Shown: positions 43,597-53,304 of the stretch, one piece after another | Numbering within the stretch: the first letter of the stretch is position 1 | How the letters are laid out: each line of letters opens with the position of its first letter | From: Siminovitchia terrae | Lineage (GTDB): Bacteria; Bacillota; Bacilli; Bacillales; Bacillaceae_C | DNA: 64,000 nt | Reading direction: 5' to 3' | Assembly (NCBI RefSeq): GCF_003605405.2 | Contig: NZ_QYTW02000016.1 | Coordinates: 1-64,000, forward strand | Position numbers and translations under genes: made by a program | The notes under the pieces: model-generated | Database searches by the model: none | Told to the model about the DNA's origin: nothing | The model's input: only the letters and a program-made list of their open reading frames with translations

Positions 43597-43611
43597 TTTG
43601 GTCCTACCAGT
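43597..43611. promoter_or_regulatory. Second FadR-type operator, before the gntR-like gene
   Basis: TTTGGTCCTACCAGT contains the same TGGT-CCT-ACCA core as the operator at 42534-42548. It lies 39 bp before the regulator ATG. FadR-subfamily GntR proteins bind TnGTnnnACnA dyads, so this is a likely autoregulatory site. Confidence 0.75.
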
Positions 43612-43649
43612 TCTACCTGTTTATGCTTTGGCTTTTAAAGGAGAAGCAA

Positions 43650-44351
43650 ATGGACAATTTATTATACAGTGACATCGTAAGAGAACTTGAAAAGAAAATA
43701 ATGACAAACGAATTAAAGGAAGAGAGCAAGCTTCCATCGGAAAGAGAATTGGCTGCGCACTATGATGTCAGTCGAAATGTTGTTAGAGAAGCCCTAACGG
43801 AATTGCGTGTAAAGGGGCTGGTTACAATCAAGCCCGGCAAAGGCGTTTATGTGACAAAGCCAAACGAAGACATCGTAACTGAATCCCTTCACAGGGTATT
43901 GCATTCCAATGATGTCACTCTTGAAAATATTTTAGATGTGCGTGAAAAACTTGAAATCATGATCATTGAGCAAGCTGTTGAAAAAGCAAGTCCATCCTGT
44001 ATAAGTGAACTGAAAAAAATCTACGGCCAAATGGAAGAAAATAAACATTTGGTTCATAAGTATATTGAAAATGATGCCGAGTTTCATTTGAAGGTTGCCA
44101 AAGCCACCCAGAATAAAGCTCTGTATGTACTTATACATTCTTTTTTTGACTTGACTAATAGGGAACTCTTTAGAATTACTACCTATACGCCGGCAAGTGT
44201 ATATGATGCTCAAAGACAACACGCTTTATTAATCGATGCCATTGAAACTAAAAATCGAGAATTGGCTGTTTCTGTTATTAAAGAACATATGGGATTGTTA
44301 AGAGAAGAAATAAAAATGTTAAGAGGGCAGGGGGTTTTGAAAGAGGAGTGA
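43650..44351 (+). CDS. GntR-family (FadR subfamily) repressor
   Basis: A 233-residue regulator. The winged helix (about 12-70) has the family signature LPSERELAAHYDVSRNVVRE followed by ALTELRVKGLVTIKPGKGVYV. A C-terminal all-helical FCD domain (about 85-220) carries His residues in NDAEFHLKVAKATQNKAL and IKEHMGLL that normally bind a metal and a carboxylate effector. ATG 43650 follows AAAGGAGAAGCAA. It probably represses the 42620 operon and itself through the two TGGTCCTACCA sites, and is released by an organic acid produced in the pathway. Confidence 0.92.
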   Translation: MDNLLYSDIVRELEKKIMTNELKEESKLPSERELAAHYDVSRNVVREALTELRVKGLVTIKPGKGVYVTKPNEDIVTESLHRVLHSNDVTLENILDVREKLEIMIIEQAVEKASPSCISELKKIYGQMEENKHLVHKYIENDAEFHLKVAKATQNKALYVLIHSFFDLTNRELFRITTYTPASVYDAQRQHALLIDAIETKNRELAVSVIKEHMGLLREEIKMLRGQGVLKEE

Positions 44352-44687
44352 GGATGAGTGTTTGGAACAATGCAATTGATATCAACCCGACGATTCTAAC
44401 GAGTGTCACTCAGGAAGTGGATATATTTATCATAAAACATTCGGGGCGGTTGCCCGATCATTTCATTCTCTTCTGAGGAGAACTATTAAATATAGTAAAT
44501 CAAGATGAGTATGGGATTGCATTCGCATATCTGAAAAGTTGAAATACGAAATGTCAGTGTAAACGATCTGCCTCCAGTTGTCATTCAAAACCCGTTTGGA
44601 TATGGGCAAAGAAAGGGGGCACCACGGAATCGAGGTTTATTTGGAAGAGAAAATTGGTGTCTATCAAGTGTAAGAGGTGAGAGTAGA
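44352..44687 (+). other. Non-coding or degenerate stretch
   Basis: No intact gene. A 41-codon frame (MSVWNNAIDINPTILTSVTQ... to a stop at 44476) and a later open piece (DLPPVVIQNPFGYGQRKGAP..., in frame with the next gene) have a protein-like look and may be the remains of one gene broken by stops. I know no family for them. The right end contains GAGGTGAG, the ribosome site of the next gene. Confidence 0.35.
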
Positions 44688-46343
44688 TTGTGGAAGCTCG
44701 AAGAAATTGAACAAAAGATGGAAAACCTAACGGTGGAGCTTGTTAATGTATACAGCGTGAACGGAACCTCAGGTGAAGTCGATATTGCCAACAAGATAGA
44801 AAGTAAATTGAGGGAATTTTTCTACTTCAAAAACAACCCGGCCAAAGTCTGGACGAAAACGGTCGAAAATGATTCTCTGGAACGCAAAAGTGTTTTTGCA
44901 TTATTAAAGAGTGAGCAACCATCCAATAAAACGATTCTGCTCCATGCACACTCAGACACAGTAACGGTAGATGATTTTGGTGAGCTGAAGGAGTTCGCGA
45001 CCCAACCGTATGAATTAATGTGGAAATTGAAAGAGGTTCATTTGGCACCGGAAGTGAAAGCCGACTTGGACTCAGGTGACTGGTTATTTGGACGAGGGTC
45101 AGTTGATATGAAAAGCGGAATGGCCGCACATCTTGTTGTATTGGAGTACTTGTCTGAAAACAGGGATGCTTTTTGCGGAAATATCTTATTTATGGCAAAT
45201 CCGATTGAAGAAACGACCCACGGCGGAATAATAGATGCCTTGTCGGAGTTGGAGCGTTTACAATCAGAAGAAAAAATGGAATTCGAATGTGCGATTAACA
45301 CAGACTTTGTAGGTCCTTTATACAGTGGGGATACAACGAAATACATTCATTTAGGATCCGTAGGAAAGCTTCTTCCCGCCTTTTATGTTAAAGGCAAGGA
45401 AACACACGTAGGACAAGCGTTTGAAGGATTGGACCCCAACCTGATTGCTGCAGAACTGACCCGGCGGATTGATTTGAACTCGGATCTGGCGGATGAGGCG
45501 GAAGGAGAGGTGACACAGCCACCAGTCACATTGAAGTTAAAAGATTTAAAGCCTAGTTATAATGTCCAAACGCCTTTTGCAAGTTTCGTATATTTCAATT
45601 ATTACGTTCATCAGATCTCTCCTGATAAAATACTTGATCAATTGGCAGGAATTGCACAGGATGCGTATGAGAGTATCATCAAAAAGCTGAATGTTGAATA
45701 TAAAAAACATTGTGATCGGTCTGGAAATGAATACAAACAGCTTCCTTGGAAGGCAAGGGTGATCACCTATTCAGATTTATATAATCAGGTATACGGCTTA
45801 TATGGGGAAGAAGTGAATACCCGGTTAAATAGAGTATTGGATCAATATTCTAAAAAAATGGATCCAAGGGAAGTCGGCCGGATGATGGTTGAGGAACTAT
45901 TACTATTGGACAAAGACCAATCACCTGTGATTGTACTGTTCTTTGCAAGCCCTTACGTTCCACGAAACTTTGTAAAAGGTCATACAGAAAAGGAAAGCAA
46001 ACTGTTAGAGGAATTGAATGCGCTAATTGAAAAGACTGAAGATGAAACCGATGAAAAATTCGCCATACATAAGTTTTTTCCATCTCTTACGGATAGTAGT
46101 TATCTATGTTTAGATGACACAGATGAAGAGATTGACGTTCTAAAACAAAATTTCCCTGGAATGAACACTTTATATCCTGTATCCATTGAAAAAATAAGAA
46201 AGCTGAACATTCCGGCACTTAACTTTGGAGCGTGGGGGAAAGATGCCCACAAAATGTCGGAGCGGGTCTATAAACCCTACACATTCCGTACAGTACCAAC
46301 GCTTATACAGAGGTTTTGTTTGACAATTCTGAACAAGAAATGA
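44688..46343 (+). CDS. M20-family hydrolase, RocB-like
   Basis: A 551-residue zinc aminoacylase/peptidase-type protein close to Bacillus RocB (arginine utilisation). Metal and catalytic motifs: ILLHAHSDTVTVDD, the bridging Asp in WLFGRGSVDMKSG, and the Glu-Glu pair in MANPIEETTHGG. The long middle and C-terminal part (SDLYNQVYGLYGE, LFFASPYVPRNF, FFPSLTDSSYLCLDD) are those of RocB rather than of short M20 peptidases. The start is TTG with AGAGGTGAG upstream. Its position between two hydroxyacid dehydrogenase genes suggests hydrolysis of an amide or N-acyl amino acid. Reaction not established. Confidence 0.88.
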   Translation: MWKLEEIEQKMENLTVELVNVYSVNGTSGEVDIANKIESKLREFFYFKNNPAKVWTKTVENDSLERKSVFALLKSEQPSNKTILLHAHSDTVTVDDFGELKEFATQPYELMWKLKEVHLAPEVKADLDSGDWLFGRGSVDMKSGMAAHLVVLEYLSENRDAFCGNILFMANPIEETTHGGIIDALSELERLQSEEKMEFECAINTDFVGPLYSGDTTKYIHLGSVGKLLPAFYVKGKETHVGQAFEGLDPNLIAAELTRRIDLNSDLADEAEGEVTQPPVTLKLKDLKPSYNVQTPFASFVYFNYYVHQISPDKILDQLAGIAQDAYESIIKKLNVEYKKHCDRSGNEYKQLPWKARVITYSDLYNQVYGLYGEEVNTRLNRVLDQYSKKMDPREVGRMMVEELLLLDKDQSPVIVLFFASPYVPRNFVKGHTEKESKLLEELNALIEKTEDETDEKFAIHKFFPSLTDSSYLCLDDTDEEIDVLKQNFPGMNTLYPVSIEKIRKLNIPALNFGAWGKDAHKMSERVYKPYTFRTVPTLIQRFCLTILNKK

Positions 46344-46370
46344 AAATTTCTTAGAAAGGAAATGGATTTC

Positions 46371-47315
46371 ATGATATTAATCACAATTGATGAAATGCCT
46401 GGAGATCATATAGACCGCATTAAGCAAATAAGTCAAATGGCTGTTTATGTGGAGGGGGATTTGGAAGCTTCTTCTGTCCCTCTTGAAAAGGTGGAGATAT
46501 TAATTACCTATGGAGGTGGAATAAACAGCGACTTATTAGATAGAATGCCTGCTCTTAAATGGATTCAAGTATTTCAAACCGGTGTCGAGCACATACCTTT
46601 AGAAGAAGTGCACAAGCGGGGAATTACTCTCACAAATGTCAAAGGAATATATGGGACGCCGATGTCAGAGTATGTCATGAGTTTCGTTTTATACATCACA
46701 CGTCAAATTCCAAGATTTGTGCGGAATCAAAAGTTACATAAATATGACCGAAAAGAGCTAGTAGGTGAAGCTAAAGGCAAAACGATCGGCATTTTTGGAA
46801 CAGGAATGATTGGGCAGGAAGTGGCAAAAAAAGCCAAGGCTTTTGATATGACTGTGCTGGGATTCAATACTTCCGGAAGATCTGTTCCATACTTTGATAA
46901 GACGTACACATGGGACGGGAAAAATGAAATGTTAAGACAATGTGACTTTATTGTCCTTCTGCTTCCCGAAACAGCGGCAACACGCGGTTTTATTGGGAGG
47001 GATGAACTTAAACTGATGAAGGAAGATGCTTATGTTATTAATATAGGCCGGGGACCTTTGATTAATGAATGCGCATTAATTGAAAGTGTTGAAAAGGGAG
47101 AAATTCAAGGTGCTGCTTTAGATGTTTTTGATCAAGAGCCGCTGCCAGAGGATAGTCCTTTGTGGGATGTTGAAAATATAATCATTACACCACACTTGTC
47201 AGGCAAAACGGTCCGCTTTTTTGAACGATGCTTAGATATCTTTGATGAAAACTATCAAGCTTATTGTGATAAAGAAGAGCTGGCTTTTGCAGTTGATACT
47301 CAACGAGGATATTAG
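46371..47315 (+). CDS. D-2-hydroxyacid dehydrogenase, second paralogue
   Basis: A 314-residue D-isomer-specific 2-hydroxyacid dehydrogenase of the shorter GhrA/YPL276-like type. NAD motif IGIFGTGMIGQEVAKKA, Arg in NIGRGPLINECAL, Glu in DQEPLPEDSPLW and His in ITPHLSGKT are present. I choose ATG 46371, ten bases after AGAAAGGA; the in-frame ATG at 46362 is too close to that site. It is 27 bp behind the RocB-like gene, so probably the last gene of the 42620 operon. It is distinct enough from the 42620 enzyme to have its own substrate. Confidence 0.88.
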   Translation: MILITIDEMPGDHIDRIKQISQMAVYVEGDLEASSVPLEKVEILITYGGGINSDLLDRMPALKWIQVFQTGVEHIPLEEVHKRGITLTNVKGIYGTPMSEYVMSFVLYITRQIPRFVRNQKLHKYDRKELVGEAKGKTIGIFGTGMIGQEVAKKAKAFDMTVLGFNTSGRSVPYFDKTYTWDGKNEMLRQCDFIVLLLPETAATRGFIGRDELKLMKEDAYVINIGRGPLINECALIESVEKGEIQGAALDVFDQEPLPEDSPLWDVENIIITPHLSGKTVRFFERCLDIFDENYQAYCDKEELAFAVDTQRGY

Positions 47316-47503
47316 TCCAAGGCTATTTTTACTTAAAAAGGAAGTAAGTTTTACCTGGGCGGGATCAACTTTGTTTATTACGTTCGTTGGTAAGAATCCA
47401 CTTGAAGGGCCCGCTTACTTGCGGAGAACAAAATAATCCATGTACTTGCTTTTCCACGTAACACCTTATTTTTCTTTAACAGATAGGGGAGTGTTGGATC
47501 ATT

Positions 47504-49114
47504 TTGAAACCAGATTTAATTTTGCATGATGGAACCGTTGTTACTATGGATGACAAAAATAATGTATTCGAGGCAATAGCAGTGAAAAACGGAAGGATTG
47601 CAGCGGTTGGTTCAAATGAAGAAATTTTAAAATTAGGCAGTACAGATACAAAGATGGTCAACTTAGATGGAAAAACAGTTCTTCCAGGTTTCATTGATGC
47701 TCACCAACATATGTTTAGTTTCGGTTTCAATTTGCTTTATGTTGATTGCAGAACATCTTCTATTGAAGAAATGGTATCCGCGATTAAAGAAAGAGCAAAG
47801 GCAAGCAGACCGGATGACTGGATTATTGGCTGGGGGTATAGTGAATCTTATTTTAAAGAAAAACGGAAGCCTACAAAATGGGATTTTGATGGAATCGATC
47901 ATCCTATCTTCATTACAAGGTACTGTTGCCATGAAGCGGTTGTGAATGAAAAAGCATTAAATATAGCTGGAATAAGAAATAATTCTATTGTAGTTAATGG
48001 AATCATCGAAAAGAATGATCAAGGTGAAACGACAGGCGTGTTGGTGGAGAATGCAAAAGGTTTAGTAGAGAAAGTGATGCCTACTTATACTAAACAGCAA
48101 ATGAAGGAAGCTATCAAACTTGCAAATGAACATTATGTTAAAGACGGAATCACTAGCGTACATGAGGCGGGATTGGGCTTCTTCACTAATGCATTCGAGG
48201 AGTTTGATGTACTTCAGGAAATGAGTGAGGAAGGAACGCTTGATGTTCGGATGTATTTGATGATATTAGGTGAATCCTTTGATGAATTTATCAAAGAAAG
48301 AGCATCAATGGAATGGAACGAAAAGTTAACATTGGGTCCATTGAAGTTATTTACAGACGGAACGCTTGGCGGTAAAACAGCCGCTGTAACGAAAGATTTC
48401 AAGGGTTCACCTGGTGAAAAGGGCATGCTCCTTTATTCATTTAAAGAGCTTGAGAAATTGGTTGCCAATGCTCATAAGCAAGATAAGCAAGTTTCAATCC
48501 ATGCAATCGGCGATCGCGCGATTAACCTGGTATTGGATGTATACGAAAAAGTTCAGTCTGATTACCCGCGAGTGGACAATCGGCATCGCATCGAACATTC
48601 GACTGTTACGAATCATAAAATACTTGCACGAATGCGTCAATTAGGAGTTATTCCAGTACCTCAACCTGCACTTGTTCACATTATGGGTGATATGTATGCT
48701 GAAACTTTGGATGTTCCCGAAGCAAATAATGTGTTTGCCAATAAAAACTTTATTGACTATGATTTAAAACCTGCAGGAAGTTCTGACTGTCCAGTGATTC
48801 CTAGTTCACCTTTACTTGGGATTTCTTCGGCAATGAGCCGAAAAACGATAAGTAATAATGTGTTAGCTCCTGAGCAAAGATTGACTCTTTATGAAGCCCT
48901 AAGTATGTATACAATCAACGCAGCGCGAGCTTCATTTGAAGAGGACATAAAAGGAACTCTTGAAGTGGGGAAATTAGCAGATATGACGATTTTACCGTCG
49001 GGCTTTTTGAAATTTTCCGCACAAGAAATAAAAGATGCTGAAGTTGAGATGACCATGATTGAAGGGGAGATCGTCTTTAATAAAGCTCTCTGTGAGGCTA
49101 GAGTTGTCCAATGA
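47504..49114 (+). CDS. Amidohydrolase, YtcJ-like (amidohydro_3)
   Basis: A 536-residue metal-dependent hydrolase of the YtcJ group. Metal ligands: IDAHQHMFSFG (HxH), FTDGTLGGKTAA, SIHAIGDRAINLV, RIEHSTV and Asp in GSSDCPVIPSSPLLG. Members of this group act on amides, N-substituted formamides or lactams, but few are characterised. The TTG start has GGGGAGTG about 13 bases upstream, a long spacing. A paralogue is at 53305 behind the transporter genes. The 188-bp gap before it holds only a short protein-like frame (GSTLFITFVGKNPLEGPAYL) without a start. Confidence 0.88.
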   Translation: MKPDLILHDGTVVTMDDKNNVFEAIAVKNGRIAAVGSNEEILKLGSTDTKMVNLDGKTVLPGFIDAHQHMFSFGFNLLYVDCRTSSIEEMVSAIKERAKASRPDDWIIGWGYSESYFKEKRKPTKWDFDGIDHPIFITRYCCHEAVVNEKALNIAGIRNNSIVVNGIIEKNDQGETTGVLVENAKGLVEKVMPTYTKQQMKEAIKLANEHYVKDGITSVHEAGLGFFTNAFEEFDVLQEMSEEGTLDVRMYLMILGESFDEFIKERASMEWNEKLTLGPLKLFTDGTLGGKTAAVTKDFKGSPGEKGMLLYSFKELEKLVANAHKQDKQVSIHAIGDRAINLVLDVYEKVQSDYPRVDNRHRIEHSTVTNHKILARMRQLGVIPVPQPALVHIMGDMYAETLDVPEANNVFANKNFIDYDLKPAGSSDCPVIPSSPLLGISSAMSRKTISNNVLAPEQRLTLYEALSMYTINAARASFEEDIKGTLEVGKLADMTILPSGFLKFSAQEIKDAEVEMTMIEGEIVFNKALCEARVVQ

Positions 49115-49148
49115 CAATTTAACCTAAAAGACGGGGAAAAACCTTCTT

Positions 49149-49163
49149 TTGAAACCGCTTTCT
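49149..49163. promoter_or_regulatory. Candidate cre before the dpp-type operon
   Basis: TTGAAACCGCTTTCT fits the degenerate CcpA consensus WTGNAANCGNWNNCW at all positions. It lies between the amidohydrolase gene and the first permease gene and could bring carbon catabolite repression to the transporter. Confidence 0.6.
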
Positions 49164-49197
49164 AAAACCTGGCAATGTAAAATTAGAATACCATTGA

Positions 49198-50187
49198 TTG
49201 TTGTATCAAAATAACACCATCTTAGGGGGGATCATTCTGAGACTCTATATATTACAAAGGTTGCTGTCACTTATTCCAGTGATGCTCGTTGTCGCGGTGG
49301 TTGTCTTTTTCTTAATTCACCTTACCCCAGGGGATCCGGCATCCATTATCCTTGGACCCGAGGCACTACCGGAAGATGTAGAAAAACTTAGAGAAGAGTT
49401 AGGCCTTAATTTACCGATCATTCAACAATTCTTCATTTGGTTAAGCGGTATATTTAAGGGTGACTTGGGCTGGTCCCTCTTTATGGACATGCCTGTTACA
49501 GAGGCTTTTTTCAGCCATTTGGGTCCGACTCTGTCATTAGCGATTTTTGCTCAGATTATTTCAATCGTGATTGCGATTCCATTTGGCATTATTGCTGCAA
49601 CAAGGAGGGGGACGGCGGTTGATCAGTTTTTCATGGTCTTTGCGTTACTTGGAATCTCCATCCCAAGTTTTTTATTGGGGCTCCTGCTCATCCTGGTCTT
49701 TGCTGTCAAGCTGCACTGGCTTCCTGTCGCAGGGTATCAACCATTAAGTGCAGGGCTTTTAAATCACTTGAAGTTTCTTATTTTACCCGCAATTACGTTA
49801 GGAGCAATCCAAGCAGCACTTATTGCGCGTATGACTAGATCTTCCATGCTAGATATTTTAAACATGAACTATATCAAAACAGCGCATGCCAAAGGCTTAA
49901 AGGAAAGGGTTGTCATCTTTAAACATGCGTTTAGAAATGCCTTTATTCCAATATTAACTGTCATTGGCCAATCTTTTGGAACGCTGGTCGCTGGTGCGGT
50001 TGTTACTGAAGCTGTTTTCAATTTGCCAGGGCTCGGTCAATTGATAGTGAACTCTATCCAACGGCGAGATTTTGTAGTTATACAAGGGACTGTCCTGTTA
50101 ATCGCTGGTGCATACGTTTTAATTAATCTGATTGTCGACTTACTATACGGTATCATTGATCCCAGAGTGAGGCTTAACAGAAAATAG
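49198..50187 (+). CDS. Peptide-type ABC transporter permease (DppB-like)
   Basis: This is one of two inner-membrane subunits of a peptide/opine/nickel-type importer. Six hydrophobic segments are visible, with LTPGDPASIILG after the first and the EAA loop TRSSMLDILNMNYIKTAHAKGLKER. The true start is uncertain. TTG 49198 has no ribosome site, whereas CTG at 49237 (MRLYILQRLL, the usual family beginning) lies six bases behind AGGGGGG, so a rare CTG start is plausible. Length is 329 or 316 residues. The DppC-like gene follows after 11 bp. Confidence 0.92.
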   Translation: MLYQNNTILGGIILRLYILQRLLSLIPVMLVVAVVVFFLIHLTPGDPASIILGPEALPEDVEKLREELGLNLPIIQQFFIWLSGIFKGDLGWSLFMDMPVTEAFFSHLGPTLSLAIFAQIISIVIAIPFGIIAATRRGTAVDQFFMVFALLGISIPSFLLGLLLILVFAVKLHWLPVAGYQPLSAGLLNHLKFLILPAITLGAIQAALIARMTRSSMLDILNMNYIKTAHAKGLKERVVIFKHAFRNAFIPILTVIGQSFGTLVAGAVVTEAVFNLPGLGQLIVNSIQRRDFVVIQGTVLLIAGAYVLINLIVDLLYGIIDPRVRLNRK

Positions 50188-50198
50188 GGGGTGAGGGA

Positions 50199-51107
50199 AT
50201 GATTACAGAAGTAAAAAATATCGTTGAACCAACTTTTATGGAGCAAAAAAAGGAAGCCAACAAAGAGAGGCGTGCTCTGCTGATTAGGCGGATTTGGGCA
50301 AACAAGCTTGTGATGGTTGGTGGTGCGATTATTTTCTTGATTGGTTTGGTTGCGCTTATATCACCGGTGATCACTCAGTTCACTCCTTACGATTTGGAAG
50401 CTACGAATCGCCTGAAACCGCCAAGTGCCACGCATTGGTTTGGGACAGACAATTTCGGAAGGGATATATTCAGCCGGGTCGTTTATGGGGCGAGAGTTTC
50501 CTTGACTGTCGGTCTTTCCGTTGCATTAATAACGGGCTTCCTGGGTTTGTTTATCGGTATGTATTCCTCATATTATCGGACATTGGACCATGTCTTAATG
50601 CGGATTGCAGATGGATTGATGGCCTTTCCCTCGATTCTTTTAGCAATTGCTATCATGGCGGTGATGGGACCGAAGCCTATTAACGTAGTCATTGCTATTG
50701 CGATTGTAGAGACCCCGATTGTTGCGCGGGTGGTCCGTTCTACTGCACTTGTAGTGAAGGAACAAACATATATTGAAGCAGCAAAAGCACAAGGGGCAAG
50801 CTCATTGAGAATCATCTGGCAACACATTGCACCAAATGTAATGACGCCGTTGATTGTCCAAATCACTTACGTCTTTTCGGTTTCAATGATTATAGAAGCG
50901 GCTCTAAGCTTTTTGGGAGCAGGGATACCTGTTCCGGAACCTAGCTGGGGAAACATATTGTTTGATGGGAAAAGTGTTATTCAGACTGCTTGGTGGATGA
51001 CTGTATTCCCTGGACTGTTTCTTTTGCTAGCAGTACTAGGCTCCAACTTACTTGGTGACGGGATCCGTGATTTGCTTGATCCTCATTCGAATAAAGCAAA
51101 GAAATAA
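50199..51107 (+). CDS. Peptide-type ABC transporter permease (DppC-like)
   Basis: The second permease subunit, 302 residues. It has a cytoplasmic N-terminal extension, a first helix (about 40-62), the family motif LKPPSATHWFGTDNFGRDIFSRVVYGARVS near residue 70-100, then five more helices and the EAA loop YIEAAKAQGASSLRIIWQHIAPN. GGGGGTGAGGGA precedes the ATG. With the DppB-like protein it forms the channel, energised by the two ATPases encoded next. Confidence 0.93.
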   Translation: MITEVKNIVEPTFMEQKKEANKERRALLIRRIWANKLVMVGGAIIFLIGLVALISPVITQFTPYDLEATNRLKPPSATHWFGTDNFGRDIFSRVVYGARVSLTVGLSVALITGFLGLFIGMYSSYYRTLDHVLMRIADGLMAFPSILLAIAIMAVMGPKPINVVIAIAIVETPIVARVVRSTALVVKEQTYIEAAKAQGASSLRIIWQHIAPNVMTPLIVQITYVFSVSMIIEAALSFLGAGIPVPEPSWGNILFDGKSVIQTAWWMTVFPGLFLLLAVLGSNLLGDGIRDLLDPHSNKAKK

Positions 51108-51148
51108 TAAACAGCAGAGGATATCTTTTCAAACGAGGTGGATGTAGG

Positions 51149-52159
51149 ATGTCTAATCAGTCTTTATTAGAAATTAAAAACCTTAAAACATCATTTTCTA
51201 CAGAAGCGGGTCCCGTTACTGCAGTTGATGGAGTGTCCTTCTCGGTAAAAAAAGGGGAGACAGTTGGAGTTGTGGGAGAGTCCGGCTGTGGAAAGAGTGT
51301 AACCGCTTCTTCGATTTTGAGGTTGTTACATGAAGGCACCACAAAATATGAAGGCGAAGTGCTCTTTGAGGGGAAAAACCTATTGAAGTTGAGTAAAGAA
51401 GAGATGCGTCACATTCGTGGAAATAGAATATCGATGGTATTTCAGGATCCAATGACTTCCTTAAATCCAGTACAGACGATAGGGGATCAAATTGCGGAAG
51501 CAATTATCATCCACCAAAAGGTAAAGAAAGCGCAAGCCTATAAAAAAGCAATTGAAATGCTGCGCCTGACTGGAATTCCCGCCCCAGATAAAAGGGTGGA
51601 TGAATACCCTCATGAAATATCTGGAGGCATGCGCCAAAGGGTATTGATCGCAATGGCACTTTCCTGTAAGCCGAATGTCCTTATTGCGGATGAACCTACA
51701 ACGGCGTTGGATGTAACGATTCAAGCACAAATATTGGATCTGATAAATGATCTCAAAGAAGAATTAAATATGGGAGTCATGATGATTACCCATGATCTTG
51801 GGGTAGTGGCTGAGGTTTGCCAGCGCGTGGTCGTGATGTACCTTGGTCAAGTGATCGAAGAAGGAGACGTGGCTGAGATATTTGCTCGTCCGCTGCACCC
51901 ATATACGAAGGGGCTTCTCAAATCGATTCCGCAGCTGGACGGAGACCGTTCAGAGAAATTGCATGTCATCCAGGGAGTTGTTCCACCGTTAACAGACGTT
52001 CCTCCGGGTTGCCGTTTTGCGCCGAGATGTTCGTTTGCTGATGAGCAATGCGCCAGTCAAGCGCCTGAATTGCAAGAAGTGGGAGGCAGACAAAAAGTGA
52101 GATGTTGGCACTTCGAGAAGATTATGAAAGAGGAGGAGCACCATGTTGCAACAGTATGA
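51149..52159 (+). CDS. Peptide ABC transporter ATPase (DppD-like)
   Basis: ATP-binding subunit of 336 residues. Walker [14 protein letters not shown]-loop [12 protein letters not shown], signature [16 protein letters not shown] and Walker [13 protein letters not shown] are intact. The C-terminal oligopeptide_ABC extension with [15 protein letters not shown] carries the cysteines that bind an iron-sulfur cluster in some DppD/OppD proteins. It overlaps the DppF-like gene by 17 bp. Confidence 0.94.
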   Translation: MSNQSLLEIKNLKTSFSTEAGPVTAVDGVSFSVKKGETVGVVGESGCGKSVTASSILRLLHEGTTKYEGEVLFEGKNLLKLSKEEMRHIRGNRISMVFQDPMTSLNPVQTIGDQIAEAIIIHQKVKKAQAYKKAIEMLRLTGIPAPDKRVDEYPHEISGGMRQRVLIAMALSCKPNVLIADEPTTALDVTIQAQILDLINDLKEELNMGVMMITHDLGVVAEVCQRVVVMYLGQVIEEGDVAEIFARPLHPYTKGLLKSIPQLDGDRSEKLHVIQGVVPPLTDVPPGCRFAPRCSFADEQCASQAPELQEVGGRQKVRCWHFEKIMKEEEHHVATV

Positions 52160-53129
52160 GAAAAAGAAGCCTCTCTTGCAAATAAAACATCTAAAAAAGC
52201 ATTTCCCGATCAGCAATCCACTAGGTAAAACGGTCAATCATATAAAAGCGGTGAATGACGTAACTTTTGATCTATATGAAAAAGAAACCTTAGGGCTTGT
52301 TGGAGAATCGGGCTGTGGAAAAAGCACAACAGGCCGAACCATCTTAAGGCTAACGGAACCTACTTCCGGAGAAGTCTTTTATAAAGGGAGAAATATTTTA
52401 AGGTTAAAAGAAAAAGAGTTTTTACCAATGAGGAAAGAAATGCAGATGGTATTTCAGGACCCGCATTCTTCACTTAATCCAAAAAAGAGAATCGGTTACA
52501 GTATCGAAGAGCCAATGAAGATCCAAGGAATTGGGACAAAGATGGAGCGGTTGGAAAAAGCAATGGAACTGCTGCACAAAGTGGGACTGCGCAAGGATCA
52601 ATATTACCGCTACCCACATGAATTTTCAGGAGGTCAACGTCAGCGGATCGGATTAGCGCGGGCGCTTGCTGTTAATCCTCAGGTCATTATTTGTGATGAG
52701 CCAGTTTCTGCACTGGATGTTTCCATCCAATCGCAAGTAATCAACTTATTGCAAGAATTGCAGGAAGAATTTGGACAGTCTTATTTGTTCATCGCTCATG
52801 ACCTCAGTGTCGTTCGTCATATTTCTGACAGAATTGGTGTGATGTATTTAGGAAGTATTGTAGAGTTAGCACCTACAGATGAATTATTCAAGAACCCAAT
52901 GCATCCATATACTCAAGCTTTGTTATCAGCAATACCGATTGCTAACCCGCAGAGGAAGAAAGAGCGGGTCGTCCTTCGAGGGGATGTTCCTTCTCCAGCT
53001 AACTTGCCATCCGGTTGTGTTTTTCATACAAGATGTCCACATGCGATGGCCCGGTGTAAATCGGAAGTCCCTACATTACGGCAGGGTGCCAGTGGTCATC
53101 GGGTTGCATGTCACCTGTATGATGAATAG
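52143..53129 (+). CDS. Peptide ABC transporter ATPase (DppF-like)
   Basis: Second ATP-binding subunit of 328 residues, with Walker [14 protein letters not shown]-loop MVFQDPHSSLNP, signature EFSGGQRQRIGLARAL and Walker B IICDEPVSALDV. The C-terminal GCVFHTRCPHAMARC repeats the cysteine-rich extension. GAGGAGCACC precedes the ATG inside the preceding gene, so translation is coupled. It pairs with the DppD-like ATPase. Confidence 0.94.
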   Translation: MLQQYEKKKPLLQIKHLKKHFPISNPLGKTVNHIKAVNDVTFDLYEKETLGLVGESGCGKSTTGRTILRLTEPTSGEVFYKGRNILRLKEKEFLPMRKEMQMVFQDPHSSLNPKKRIGYSIEEPMKIQGIGTKMERLEKAMELLHKVGLRKDQYYRYPHEFSGGQRQRIGLARALAVNPQVIICDEPVSALDVSIQSQVINLLQELQEEFGQSYLFIAHDLSVVRHISDRIGVMYLGSIVELAPTDELFKNPMHPYTQALLSAIPIANPQRKKERVVLRGDVPSPANLPSGCVFHTRCPHAMARCKSEVPTLRQGASGHRVACHLYDE

Positions 53130-53236
53130 AAGTAGAAGAACGTGGTCGATAGATAAATATATCTAAATATTCAATTTTTAGGTTCTTTAATCCGGATATC
53201 GGATTGAACGCCTTTCTAGTCTGATACCCGGGTTCT

Positions 53237-53269
53237 ACCACTGGATTTGATATGCCAAGTGGTTTTAAA
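53237..53269 (+). terminator. Terminator after the DppF-like gene
   Basis: ACCACTGG pairs with CCAAGTGGT, with one bulge, around a ten-base loop, followed by TTTTAAAA. A moderately good terminator at the end of the transporter genes. Confidence 0.65.
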
Positions 53270-53304
53270 AAGACTTTATTCTATTTTGATCTTAGGAGGA
53301 AAAA

